Below, piece after piece: positions 35,112-43,249 of a stretch of DNA of 64,000 bases; position 1 is the stretch's first letter; each line of letters starts with the position of its first letter. Source of the stretch: Paludibaculum fermentans (GTDB lineage Bacteria; Acidobacteriota; Terriglobia; Bryobacterales; Bryobacteraceae); the NCBI RefSeq assembly GCF_015277775.1, contig NZ_CP063849.1, positions 5,285,501 to 5,349,500 on the forward strand, read 5' to 3'. Under the pieces are notes generated by a model. The model was given only the letters and a program-made list of their open reading frames with translations, was not told the DNA's origin and ran no database searches. Position numbers and translations under genes: made by a program.

Positions 35112-36188
35112 ATGTCAGTCCGCAGTGTGTCCCCCCGTCTGAGCCGCCGCCTGATGCTGGCCGGCGCCGCCGCCACCGCACTTTCCTCCGCCGCTCCAGT
35201 AGTTCTTGGCCGCAAGGTCCGCCTGGCCATGTGGGGCCTGGACGGGCATCCCGGCGACATCACCAAGCCGCTGGCGCAGTACCCGGATGTGGAACTGGTG
35301 GGCGTGCAGGACTGGAACCAGACAGCGGCGCGCAAGACCGCGGGCAGCAAGGCGCAAGTGTTCACGGACGCGCGCAGGATGCTCGACGAAGTGAAGCCGG
35401 ACTTGGTCGCCATCAACAACAACAATGGCGAGCGTGCCGCCGCTATCGTCGAATGCGCGAACCGCAAGCTGCACGTGATGGCGGAGAAGCCGCTGGCGCT
35501 GGCGCGGGCGGACCTGGATCGCGTCAAGAAAGCCGTGGCGGCCAACGGAATCAAGCTCGGCATGCTGCTGCCGATGCGGCTCGACTCTGAGTTCCTGGCC
35601 CTGAAGCAGATCGTCGAGTCGGGTGAGATCGGCGAGGTGATCCAGATCTCGTCACAGAAGTCGTATCAACTGGGCGAGCGGCCGGAGTGGATGAAGAAGA
35701 GAGCCACTTATGGCAGCACGATCCTGTGGATCGGCATCCACATGTTCGACCTGATGCGCTGGACCAGCGGCCGTGAGATGAAGGCCGTGAGCTCGTTCAT
35801 GGGGATTGCGGGCGACCTGCGGCAAGGCGAGATGGAGAACTCCACGGCCTCGAGTTTCCGGCTCGACAACGGCGGGACTGCCACGCTCCACATGGACTAT
35901 TGCCGCCCGGCCATGGCCGGATCGCATGGAGACGACCGCGTCCGCCTGGCCGGCACCAAGGGCATCGCCGAGTATATGGCGGCCACCGGCGTGACGGTGA
36001 TGTCGAAGACCCGCAAGCCGGAGAAGCTCACGCAACTGCCGCCGGCCGGTGCGGTGTTCGGCGAGTTTCTGGAACACGTCTACCTGGGCAAGCCCACTGC
36101 CCTGCCCCTTTCCGAGATCTATCGCCTGTGCGAGATCACGCTGGGCGCCCACGAAGCCGCCCTGAGCGGCAAAGTTATTCCGCTATGA
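35112..36188 (+). CDS. Gfo/Idh/MocA family oxidoreductase with Tat signal
   Basis: This is a 358-residue NAD(P)-dependent oxidoreductase-type protein. It begins with a twin-arginine signal (SRRLMLAGAAATALSSAAP, Arg12-Arg13), so it would be exported folded with its cofactor. The Rossmann start is divergent (LAMWGLDGHPGD instead of the usual GxGxxG). MAEKPLALARAD and MKKRATYGSTILWIGIHMFDLMRWTSG are family-typical; the EKP motif carries the expected lysine. The substrate is probably a sugar or cyclitol. Its stop overlaps the start of the GH88-like gene (ATGA), which suggests one carbohydrate pathway. Confidence 0.87.
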   Translation: MSVRSVSPRLSRRLMLAGAAATALSSAAPVVLGRKVRLAMWGLDGHPGDITKPLAQYPDVELVGVQDWNQTAARKTAGSKAQVFTDARRMLDEVKPDLVAINNNNGERAAAIVECANRKLHVMAEKPLALARADLDRVKKAVAANGIKLGMLLPMRLDSEFLALKQIVESGEIGEVIQISSQKSYQLGERPEWMKKRATYGSTILWIGIHMFDLMRWTSGREMKAVSSFMGIAGDLRQGEMENSTASSFRLDNGGTATLHMDYCRPAMAGSHGDDRVRLAGTKGIAEYMAATGVTVMSKTRKPEKLTQLPPAGAVFGEFLEHVYLGKPTALPLSEIYRLCEITLGAHEAALSGKVIPL

Positions 36189-37537
36189 AGATCAACAGCA
36201 CTCTTACCGCTCATTCGCTGGAGAAGAAGATCCAGCATCTGTTTGAACTCTCCGCGCAGAAGCTTCATTCGCTCGAAGCCGAATGGAGCCCAGCCCAGGG
36301 CTCTCCGGTCTTCACCGTGGAGGGCCGCTACACCAGCCGTGGCTGGACCGAGTGGACCCAGGGCTTCCAGTTTGGCGCCGCCATCCTGCAATTCGACGCG
36401 ACGGGCGATGCCGCGGCTTTGGAATCCGGCCGGAAGGCGACCGTGGCCTACATGGCTCCGCATGTTTCGCATGTGGGCGTCCACGACCACGGCTTCAACA
36501 ATGTCAGCACCTACGGCAATCTGCTGCGGCTGATGAATGAGGGCCGCATTCCGGCCGACGGGTGGGAGAAGAACTTCTACGAACTGGCGCTGAAGTGCTC
36601 CGGCGCAGTGCAGGCGGCCCGCTGGTCGCGGACGGCCAGCGGCGGCGGGTATATCTACTCGTTCAACGGACCGCACTCGCTGTTTGTCGACACCATCCGG
36701 TCGCTGCGCGCGCTGGCGGTGGGCCACCGGTTGGGGCACGCGTTGATGGGCGAGAACGATCACAGGATCTCGCTGCTGGGCCGCCTGGTGGACCACGCGC
36801 GCGCCACCGCGCAGTACTCGGTCTACTACGGAGAAGGACGGGATCATTACGATCTGCGCGGCCGTACGGCGCACGAGAGCGTATTCAATGTGAACGACGG
36901 CAACTACCGCTGCTCGAATTCGCAGCAGGGGTATGCGCCGTTCAGCACCTGGACCCGGGGCTTGGCCTGGGCCATGTGCGGCTTCGCGGAACAACTGGAG
37001 TTCCTGCAGACCTTGAGCGACGAGGATTTGGCTCCCTTTGGCGGGCGGACCGCGATCGAGGCCATGATGCGCAAAGCAGCCGAGGCCACCTGTGACTTCT
37101 ACATCGCCTACACACCCACGGACGGCATCCCGTACTGGGACACCGGCGCGCCAGGGTTGTCGAAGATGGAAGGCTGGACGGAACGAGCCTCGGATCCCTT
37201 CAATCCGCACGAGCCGGTGGATAGCTCCGCCGCGGCGATCGGTGCGCAGGGCCTGCTGCGCGTGGGCCGCTACCTGGGCAACAGCAGTTATTGGCAGGCG
37301 GGCCTCACGGTCTGCGACAGTCTCTTCGACGAGCCGTACCTGAGCTCCGATTCAGGCCATCAGGGCTTGATCCTGCACTCGGTGTATCACCGGCCGAATG
37401 GCTGGGACCGCATGCCCGGCAGCGACGGCGTGCCCCGTGGCGAATCTTCAATGTGGGGCGACTATCACGCGCGCGAAGCGGCGTTGTACCTGCTGCGGGA
37501 GATCAGCGCAAAGCCGTATCTCACGTTCTGGAGCTGA
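36185..37537 (+). CDS. GH88-like glycoside hydrolase
   Basis: This 450-residue protein with an alpha/alpha-barrel pattern resembles the family 88 unsaturated glucuronyl hydrolases (motifs WTQGFQFGAAILQFDATGD, GVHDHGFNNVSTYGNLLRLM, PFSTWTRGLAWAMCGFAEQLEF). These enzymes open delta-4,5 unsaturated uronic disaccharides left by polysaccharide lyases. The exact catalytic aspartates are not certain from sequence alone. There is no signal peptide, so it acts in the cytoplasm, while its operon partner (4-base overlap) is Tat-exported. A strong bidirectional hairpin follows the gene. Confidence 0.75.
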   Translation: MKINSTLTAHSLEKKIQHLFELSAQKLHSLEAEWSPAQGSPVFTVEGRYTSRGWTEWTQGFQFGAAILQFDATGDAAALESGRKATVAYMAPHVSHVGVHDHGFNNVSTYGNLLRLMNEGRIPADGWEKNFYELALKCSGAVQAARWSRTASGGGYIYSFNGPHSLFVDTIRSLRALAVGHRLGHALMGENDHRISLLGRLVDHARATAQYSVYYGEGRDHYDLRGRTAHESVFNVNDGNYRCSNSQQGYAPFSTWTRGLAWAMCGFAEQLEFLQTLSDEDLAPFGGRTAIEAMMRKAAEATCDFYIAYTPTDGIPYWDTGAPGLSKMEGWTERASDPFNPHEPVDSSAAAIGAQGLLRVGRYLGNSSYWQAGLTVCDSLFDEPYLSSDSGHQGLILHSVYHRPNGWDRMPGSDGVPRGESSMWGDYHAREAALYLLREISAKPYLTFWS

Positions 37538-37544
37538 CAGGCAA

Positions 37545-37589
37545 AGCGGTCAGCAATCAGGCTTCTTGGGAAGCTGATTGCTGACCGCT
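37545..37589. terminator. Long bidirectional hairpin between the GH88-like and kinase genes
   Basis: The arms AGCGGTCAGCAATCA (from 37545) and TGATTGCTGACCGCT (to 37589) pair perfectly. An inner GCTTC/GAAGC stem extends them to about 20 pairs with one bulged base and a TTGG loop. The two convergent genes stop 7 bases before and 15 bases after it, so it can serve as terminator for both. Confidence 0.8.
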
Positions 37590-37604
37590 GGCCGTTAAGC
37601 CTGT

Positions 37605-39287
37605 TTATTCCTTCGGCTGGCTCACGACGCAGCGGAAACCAACGTTGGGTGCCGTGAAGCGCGCCGGCAGGGTGATGAACTCCGCCGACACGGCATCCTG
37701 CACCGGACGGTCGAAGGCGCCGCCTTTCGCGGCATACCAGGGCTCGTTCGCGGTGGGTGGCGGATTCAGGATGGTGGAGAACGCCTGGACGGCGCCGGCG
37801 CTGGGCGTGCGCTGTTCGTCCACCCACTCCCACACATTGCCGGCCATGTTCAGGGCTCCGAACGGGCTGGCGCCCATCGCCATCGAGTCGGCCGGAGCCA
37901 GGGGTTTGTTCTCGACGGCCGCCTTGGAGGGATCGGGGTCGTTGCCCCAGGGATAGATGCGGCCATCCTTGCCGCGCGCAGCCTTCTCCCATTCCAGCGG
38001 CGTGGGCAGGCGTTTCTCGACTGAGGAGCAGTAATCCTTGGCCTGCAGGACGCTGACGTAGGTGACCGGATAGTTGGCACGGGTGTCGTCCAGATCCTTC
38101 GGCATCGGGATATTCTTGGTCCGGCAGAACTTGACGAAGTCGCCGCGCGTCACCTCGGTGCGATCCACGAAGAAGGTCGGGAGCTCGTGCGACTGCTTGT
38201 CGTTGCCGGCCAGGAACGCTCCGCCTTCGACCAGCGCCATGCCCGGCGGCGGGCCCATGCGCCGGTTGCGGTCCACCGCCTTATAAATCAGATCCTTCTT
38301 GAAGAGCACGATCCCAATGAATCCGACGCTGATCAGGGCGGCGACCAGCAGCACAACCAGGGTCACCTTTTTGCCCGAGACGCCGGAGGGCTCCGGAGAA
38401 GGCAGGGGCGCGGGCGCTGGCTGGGGCACAGGCGCCGGCGGAGGAGCAGGCGGCGGCACCGGTTGGGGCGTGGAGGTGGGGTGCAGCACCTGATTCAGAA
38501 CGGCGATGACGTCGGTGAAACTCGCCGGCCGCTCAATGGGATTCTTGGCCGTCATGCGGCCGACAAGCGCGATCACCGGCTCGGGCACGCCCTTTTCCCG
38601 CAGTGTGTCGAGCTTCAGCGGTTCGTTCAGAATCTGGTAGAACAACCGTTCGATGGTGTCTCCGCTCACGGGGCGGACGCCGGTGAAGAGTTCGTACATC
38701 AGCACGCCATAGGCGTAGATGTCGACGCGCTCGGTGGCCGGGTCGCCCATGATCTGCTCGGGCGACATGTAGTAGGGGGTGCCGACCTGGAAGCCCGTCT
38801 TGGTGAGGTGCAGGTCCTGCGATTTGGCGATGCCGAAGTCCATCAGCCGGACGCGCCCCTGCGGGTCGATGTGCAGGTTGTCGGGCTTGATGTCGCGATG
38901 GATCAGCTTCTGCTGGTGGACGTACTCCAGTGCCTTGGCGCCCTGCAGCGCGATGCCGATCTGGGTCCGCACGTCGCCGGAGGAGCCGTCCTTGATGGCG
39001 GTGCGCAGGTCGGCTCCGGTCAGGAACTCCATCACGATGTACGGCTTGCCCTGCTCCTCGCCGTAGTCGAAGATGCGGATGACGTTATCGTGCATCAGCG
39101 AGGCCGACATCTTGGCCTCCGCCAGAAACCGGGCGCGGGTTTCCGCATCCGCGGCGCCTTCCGGGGTAAGAATCTTCACGCAGACCACACGGTTCAGCAC
39201 AGTGTCGCGAGCCTTGAAGACGTGCGACATGCCGCCGCCGAGGAACTGGTCGAGCTGGTATTTGCCAAACTGCGCGGGGAGTTGCAT
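37605..39287 (-). CDS. Membrane Ser/Thr protein kinase fused to a SUMF1-like domain
   Basis: This 560-residue protein has a PknB-type kinase domain at residues 9-270: Lys38, Glu57, HRD at 130-132, Asn137, DFG at 150-152 and the PYYMSPEQ activation segment, so it should be active. A Pro/Ala linker (272-300), one membrane helix (about 307-329) and an extracytoplasmic SUMF1/formylglycine-enzyme-like domain (347-557; EVTRGDFVKFCRTK, MAGNVWEWVDE, GFRCVVS) follow. The cysteines of active formylglycine enzymes are not seen, so this part is probably a sensor or ligand-binding fold. I chose the ATG at 39287, where the kinase domain begins; the frame runs further upstream without similarity. Confidence 0.92.
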   Translation of the reverse strand: MQLPAQFGKYQLDQFLGGGMSHVFKARDTVLNRVVCVKILTPEGAADAETRARFLAEAKMSASLMHDNVIRIFDYGEEQGKPYIVMEFLTGADLRTAIKDGSSGDVRTQIGIALQGAKALEYVHQQKLIHRDIKPDNLHIDPQGRVRLMDFGIAKSQDLHLTKTGFQVGTPYYMSPEQIMGDPATERVDIYAYGVLMYELFTGVRPVSGDTIERLFYQILNEPLKLDTLREKGVPEPVIALVGRMTAKNPIERPASFTDVIAVLNQVLHPTSTPQPVPPPAPPPAPVPQPAPAPLPSPEPSGVSGKKVTLVVLLVAALISVGFIGIVLFKKDLIYKAVDRNRRMGPPPGMALVEGGAFLAGNDKQSHELPTFFVDRTEVTRGDFVKFCRTKNIPMPKDLDDTRANYPVTYVSVLQAKDYCSSVEKRLPTPLEWEKAARGKDGRIYPWGNDPDPSKAAVENKPLAPADSMAMGASPFGALNMAGNVWEWVDEQRTPSAGAVQAFSTILNPPPTANEPWYAAKGGAFDRPVQDAVSAEFITLPARFTAPNVGFRCVVSQPKE

Positions 39288-39349
39288 GGGCCTTGTAGAA
39301 CGATAGCGCGGAGTGGGCCGCCGTGCCAAAAACAAAAAGGGAAAGATCA

Positions 39350-39363
39350 GGCCCCAGCGGGCC
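39350..39363 (-). terminator. Small hairpin with T-rich tail after the PD40 gene
   Basis: On the minus strand GGCCC-GCTG-GGGCC forms a 5-pair stem. It is followed after about ten bases by CCCTTTTTGTTTTT (39329-39342). It lies 10 bases behind the PD40 gene and 63 bases before the kinase gene, so it may reduce readthrough into the kinase. The stem is short. Confidence 0.45.
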
Positions 39364-39373
39364 CCTTCTACTG

Positions 39374-40387
39374 CTACTTCTTGAAGTGCATCAGGAGGAT
39401 TCCGTAGCCCACCCCGGCCTCGTCGGAGCTCTTGGCCACCTGAAACGCCATCATCCTGCCATCGGTTGAGACAACAGGGTTGGACGACTTCCAGCCTTCG
39501 TAGTCATTGAAATGGGTGAGCCGCTCAAAGCTGCTACCGGTGCCATCCAGCTTCAGCTTCCAGATGTCGACATCGCGGAACAGCTTGGTGGAACCCATCT
39601 GGACGGCCTGCCGGTCGGATTCGACGCAAGTGTGCGTCCCGCCTGGGAAGATGCCTTCTACTTCGTTGTAGCTGCCGATCGATTTCGTGTGATTGACGAG
39701 TTGCTTCGTCGCCAGGTCGATGGTCCAGACCGATCCCAGCCCCTTGGGCTCGTAGCAGGTGAAGGTCATTTTGCGGTCGTTGTCGAAGAAGTCCTGCGCC
39801 TCGAGCGTGCAGGAGTTGTCGGGACTGGAGTGGACGACATGCTGGTTCTTCAGCGCCGGCTGGGGTCCCGAAAGATCTACTTCGGCCACGATCAGGTTCG
39901 ACGCGCCGCGGGGCAGAGCCGGGTTCTGGCCGCTGGTCTCGGAGAACGAAATCAGCATCGACTGCTTCGACAAGGCCGCGCCCTCGCTCATCTTCTGGCC
40001 CAGCTTCACTGGCTTCGAGCCCGGCTTCTTCGACAGGAACCAGAGCTCGTTGTCACGCCCACGGCTGGTGTGAATGTCGGTGAACTTCTCGGCGCCGATC
40101 AGAATATAGTCGCCGGAAGACAGGTGCATCACGCGCAGGAAGGCTCCACCCGGGACATTGCAGGTGAGACAGCGGATCTGGCGCGTCTTCAGGTCGATGC
40201 TGAATGCGTCGCCGAAGCTCTTGGCCATGAAGGCCACCGAAGTATTCGAGGGCGAGAAGTCGGCCCGTTCTCCGAAATGCGTCAGCACTTCGATGTTCTT
40301 CGGAAGGTTCTCCAGCGGGCTGGATTGCTTGCGGGGCGACTGCGCGAGGAGGGGGAGGGCGATGAGGGAGGCGAGGAGGAGCTTCAT
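39374..40387 (-). CDS. Exported PD40/TolB-like beta-propeller protein
   Basis: This 337-residue protein begins with a signal peptide (MKLLLASLIALPLLAQ). It shows repeated beta-propeller blades of the PD40 (WD40-like, TolB) type, such as FSPSNTSVAFMAKSFGDAFSIDLKTRQIRCL, YDFFDNDRKMTF-like segments and NPVVSTDGRMMAFQVAKSSDEAG. No protease or enzyme residues stand out. It is translated from an ATG that overlaps the murB stop by four bases. The role is unknown; a binding or scaffold function in the periplasm is likely. Confidence 0.75.
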   Translation of the reverse strand: MKLLLASLIALPLLAQSPRKQSSPLENLPKNIEVLTHFGERADFSPSNTSVAFMAKSFGDAFSIDLKTRQIRCLTCNVPGGAFLRVMHLSSGDYILIGAEKFTDIHTSRGRDNELWFLSKKPGSKPVKLGQKMSEGAALSKQSMLISFSETSGQNPALPRGASNLIVAEVDLSGPQPALKNQHVVHSSPDNSCTLEAQDFFDNDRKMTFTCYEPKGLGSVWTIDLATKQLVNHTKSIGSYNEVEGIFPGGTHTCVESDRQAVQMGSTKLFRDVDIWKLKLDGTGSSFERLTHFNDYEGWKSSNPVVSTDGRMMAFQVAKSSDEAGVGYGILLMHFKK

Positions 40388-41379
40388 GGCTGCGACGTTG
40401 AGTCGAAACCAATGTACTGCACCTCTTCCTCCAGGTCGATGCCATACCGCTCATGGACACGCCGCTTTAACTCCGCCACCAGGCGGCGGACTTCAGCCGC
40501 GGTGCCGTCTCCGACGTTGAAGATCGTGTTGGCGTGATAGTCGGCCACACGGATCCCGCCCTCAAAAAGGCCGCGCGCGCCTACTTGATCGAGAAACCAG
40601 GCTGAGGGCACCTTGCCGCCTTTGACCACTTCCGCCGGAACCTCGGCGCGACTCGCGGCGGGCAGTTCCGCCAGGATCAGGTTCTTGAAGATGCTGCCGG
40701 CACACTTCATCTCGGGCGGGAACTTCCGATTGCGCACGGCCAGGATCTCGGCCGAGGTCTTCATTAGTTCGGCGGCGTCACCCGGCTGCATGCGCAGCTC
40801 CGCCGACAGGATCAGCCACGGCTCGCCCTGCAGACGGTTGCGCTTGAAGATGCTGCCGCGATACCGGAACTCGCAGCCGGCCTTGCCGGTCTCGCGAACG
40901 GCCTGGCCGTCGAAGTAGCGGACCCGCTCGACTACATCGGAGATCGACGCGCCGTAGGCTCCGGCATTGCCGTAGATGGCCGCCCCCACATTGCCGGGGA
41001 TGCCGGTCATTGCCTGGATCCCCTTCAGCCCGCGGGCGGTGGTGTGGTCGACCAGATCCTGCAGCGCCGCTCCGGCCTGGACATGAACCTGGGTGCCATC
41101 CGAATCGATCACGCCGCCGCGGTAGCGCAGCACAATGCCGTCATACCCTTGGTCGGCCACCACCAGATTCGTACCGAGGCCGATAACCAGATGCGGCAAC
41201 CCGCTCTCTTTCGCGAGGCGGAGTGCCTGCAGGAACGCCGCCTCGTCCTCGCTGTCGACAAACAGCGAAGCCGGACCGCCCAAGGCAAAGCGAGTGTGAC
41301 GCGCCAGCGGTTCGTTGCGGCTAATCTGGAGAGACGGGACCAAACCGAGGCGCTCGTGCGCCTCTTGCACAGACAGCAT
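40384..41379 (-). CDS. murB: UDP-N-acetylmuramate dehydrogenase
   Basis: MurB reduces UDP-GlcNAc-enolpyruvate to UDP-MurNAc in peptidoglycan synthesis. The 331-residue protein starts at the ATG at 41379. The FAD-binding part shows LVIGLGTNLVVADQGYDG and MTGIPGNVGAAIYGNAGAYG. The catalytic residues appear as Arg174 (FRYRGSIFKRN) and Ser229 (EMKCAGSIFKN), and WFLDQVGARGLFEGG and HANTIFNVG are also conserved. The frame continues far upstream but only as antisense to other genes. Only 27 bases separate its start from the divergent DUF2461 gene. Confidence 0.95.
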   Translation of the reverse strand: MLSVQEAHERLGLVPSLQISRNEPLARHTRFALGGPASLFVDSEDEAAFLQALRLAKESGLPHLVIGLGTNLVVADQGYDGIVLRYRGGVIDSDGTQVHVQAGAALQDLVDHTTARGLKGIQAMTGIPGNVGAAIYGNAGAYGASISDVVERVRYFDGQAVRETGKAGCEFRYRGSIFKRNRLQGEPWLILSAELRMQPGDAAELMKTSAEILAVRNRKFPPEMKCAGSIFKNLILAELPAASRAEVPAEVVKGGKVPSAWFLDQVGARGLFEGGIRVADYHANTIFNVGDGTAAEVRRLVAELKRRVHERYGIDLEEEVQYIGFDSTSQP

Positions 41380-41406
41380 TGTCCCAATTGTAGGGGAGGC
41401 AGCCGA

Positions 41407-42123
41407 ATGCGTGCCAGCTTTGCCGGAATGCCCAAGGAATCCATCAAGTTCCTGAGGGATCTGGAGAAGAACAACAATCGCGACTGGTTTGAAGCGAACA
41501 GGACTACCTATCTGGAGAAAGTGAAAGCGCCGCTGGAGGCGCTGGTGACGGCGGTCGGCGCGGAGATGACGAAGTTTGCCCCGGAAGCGGCTACCGCGCC
41601 GGGCAAGGCAATCTACCGCATCTACCGGGACACCCGTTTCAGCTCGGATAAGACGCCGTACAAGACCCACCTGGCCGCGTCGTTCTACCGCAACGACCTC
41701 GGTAAGCACATCGCGGGTGGATTCTACTTCGAAATCTCCCACAAGTACGTCGGGTTCGCCGGCGGCGTCTACATGCCCGAGGCTGAAAACCTGCGGCTGA
41801 TCCGCGTCCACATCATGGACAACTTCAAGCGTTTCCAGAAGCTGCTGGCGGATAAGAAACTCGCCGATATGGAGGCGCTGAAAGGCGATTCGCTCAGCCG
41901 GCCCCCCAAGGGCTTCCCGGCCGATCATCCGACCATCGAGTGGCTGAAGCGCAAGCAGTTCTTCTACTGGCGTGAACTGCCGCCCGAACTGGCCACCAGT
42001 CCGGAACTGCTGGGTGAGATCTGCGCGCGATTCAAGGCCATGGCGCCCATGATCAGCTTCCTGAACGAGCCGCTGTTGTCGATGAAGCAGAAGCGGGCTC
42101 CACTCGAGACCGGCTGGATCTAG
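41407..42123 (+). CDS. DUF2461 (TIGR02453) family protein
   Basis: This 238-residue cytoplasmic protein of the DUF2461 family is identified by FLRDLEKNNNRDWFEANRTTYLEKVKAPLEALV near the start, IYRIYRDTRFSSDKTPYKTHLAASF and GGFYFEISHKYVGFAGGVYMPEAENLRLIR. The biochemical function of the family is not established. GGGGAGG lies at 41393-41399, seven bases before the ATG. It is a single plus-strand gene between the divergent murB and the convergent complex I cluster 2 set (5 bases between stops). Confidence 0.88.
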   Translation: MRASFAGMPKESIKFLRDLEKNNNRDWFEANRTTYLEKVKAPLEALVTAVGAEMTKFAPEAATAPGKAIYRIYRDTRFSSDKTPYKTHLAASFYRNDLGKHIAGGFYFEISHKYVGFAGGVYMPEAENLRLIRVHIMDNFKRFQKLLADKKLADMEALKGDSLSRPPKGFPADHPTIEWLKRKQFFYWRELPPELATSPELLGEICARFKAMAPMISFLNEPLLSMKQKRAPLETGWI

Positions 42124-42128
42124 TCCGC

Positions 42129-43205
42129 TTACCGGCCGGGGTGTGAATAGTCGTTCACGTGCGGGATCAACTCCTGGTACGTTTCGTTCGAGAGCGGGGT
42201 GTGCCAGTGGCCCGTAAGCTTGGCCGCCCCCACGAGTCCGAAGAACAGTACAGCCACCCCGGCCGCCATCACCCACGCCGGCACCGGCTTCTTTGACGGA
42301 ACCACCAGCGCCATGTGGAGGGTGTCCTCCACCGGGCAAACCGCCACGCACTCCATACAGCCCAGGCATTCGGCCGACTGGATCTGAATCAGCTTGTCCA
42401 CCGGCAACCGCGAGGGGCAGACCTTGGCGCACTTGCCGCAGTCGATGCACGACTCGGCCTTCCGCTGGATCTTCATCGGGCTCAGCATCGACACCAAACC
42501 CATCAGCGCGCCGTAGGGACAGAGGTAGCGGCACCAGAAATTCTGGACGAACACGGAGGCCAGCATCAGGATGGCGACGGTGATCGCCGCCGCCATGCCC
42601 ATGTTGCGGAAGAAGTTCAACATTTTGACGTCGGCCACCAAGCCGTAGGGCGACTCCAGGAACTCCCTCAGCGCCACCGGCGGCATGGAGAACACGGCAT
42701 AGAAGAACAGGCCGAAGAGGATGTACTTGAGGCTCCGCAGGCCGATGTCGAGCCAGCGCGGCAGGTAGAAATTGCGTTTGAAGGTATCGCGGCCGAGCTT
42801 CCAGAGGTACTCGGACAGCGTGCCCACCGGGCACAGCCAGCCGCAGAACGCCTTGCGGAAGAAGATCGAGGCCGCCAGGAATGCCACGAACAGCACCATC
42901 GCCGCGGGGTGGACTACCGGGACCTGTCCGGTGAGGACAAAGTAGCGGGTATTCATCATGCCCGCAATGGGCAACCAGCCTTCGACCCCGGGCGGACGGG
43001 TGTAGCCGGTCATACCCGAACCTTCGAACTGCCGCACAAAGAGGTAGAACTGGAAGCCGATCCAGAGATTCAAGGCCAGGAAAGAGAACTGGACGAGGCG
43101 CCGCAGCATCTGCGAGCGATCGACGCCAATGCGCCGGACAAACGGCTTTTTCGGCTTGCGGCCGGAAGCGGCGGGCGGGTCGGCAACTACTGGCGCTGCA
43201 CTCAT
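42129..43205 (-). CDS. NapH/CcoG-like membrane polyferredoxin
   Basis: This 358-residue protein has about five membrane helices and two CxxxCP pairs (CGWLCPVGTL, CRYLCPYGAL). A C-terminal ferredoxin part carries two [4Fe-4S] motifs (CIDCGKCAKVCP and CLGCMECVAVCP), followed by one more helix. Such proteins move electrons between quinols and soluble or periplasmic partners, or assist oxidase assembly. The ATG at 43205 has TGAGG five bases before it; a GTG at 43229 lacks a ribosome site. It follows nuoH of cluster 2 by 44 bases and is likely co-transcribed, so it may supply or take electrons for that complex (inference). Confidence 0.88.
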   Translation of the reverse strand: MSAAPVVADPPAASGRKPKKPFVRRIGVDRSQMLRRLVQFSFLALNLWIGFQFYLFVRQFEGSGMTGYTRPPGVEGWLPIAGMMNTRYFVLTGQVPVVHPAAMVLFVAFLAASIFFRKAFCGWLCPVGTLSEYLWKLGRDTFKRNFYLPRWLDIGLRSLKYILFGLFFYAVFSMPPVALREFLESPYGLVADVKMLNFFRNMGMAAAITVAILMLASVFVQNFWCRYLCPYGALMGLVSMLSPMKIQRKAESCIDCGKCAKVCPSRLPVDKLIQIQSAECLGCMECVAVCPVEDTLHMALVVPSKKPVPAWVMAAGVAVLFFGLVGAAKLTGHWHTPLSNETYQELIPHVNDYSHPGR

Positions 43206-43249
43206 GGCCTCATTGTGGACTTTCGCCACAGGAAAGGCTGTGACTCAAG

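Noticed and set aside
37605-39287. Formylglycine-generating enzyme activity of the SUMF1-like domain.
   Set aside because: The conserved cysteine pair near the C-terminus is missing; no sulfatase gene is near.
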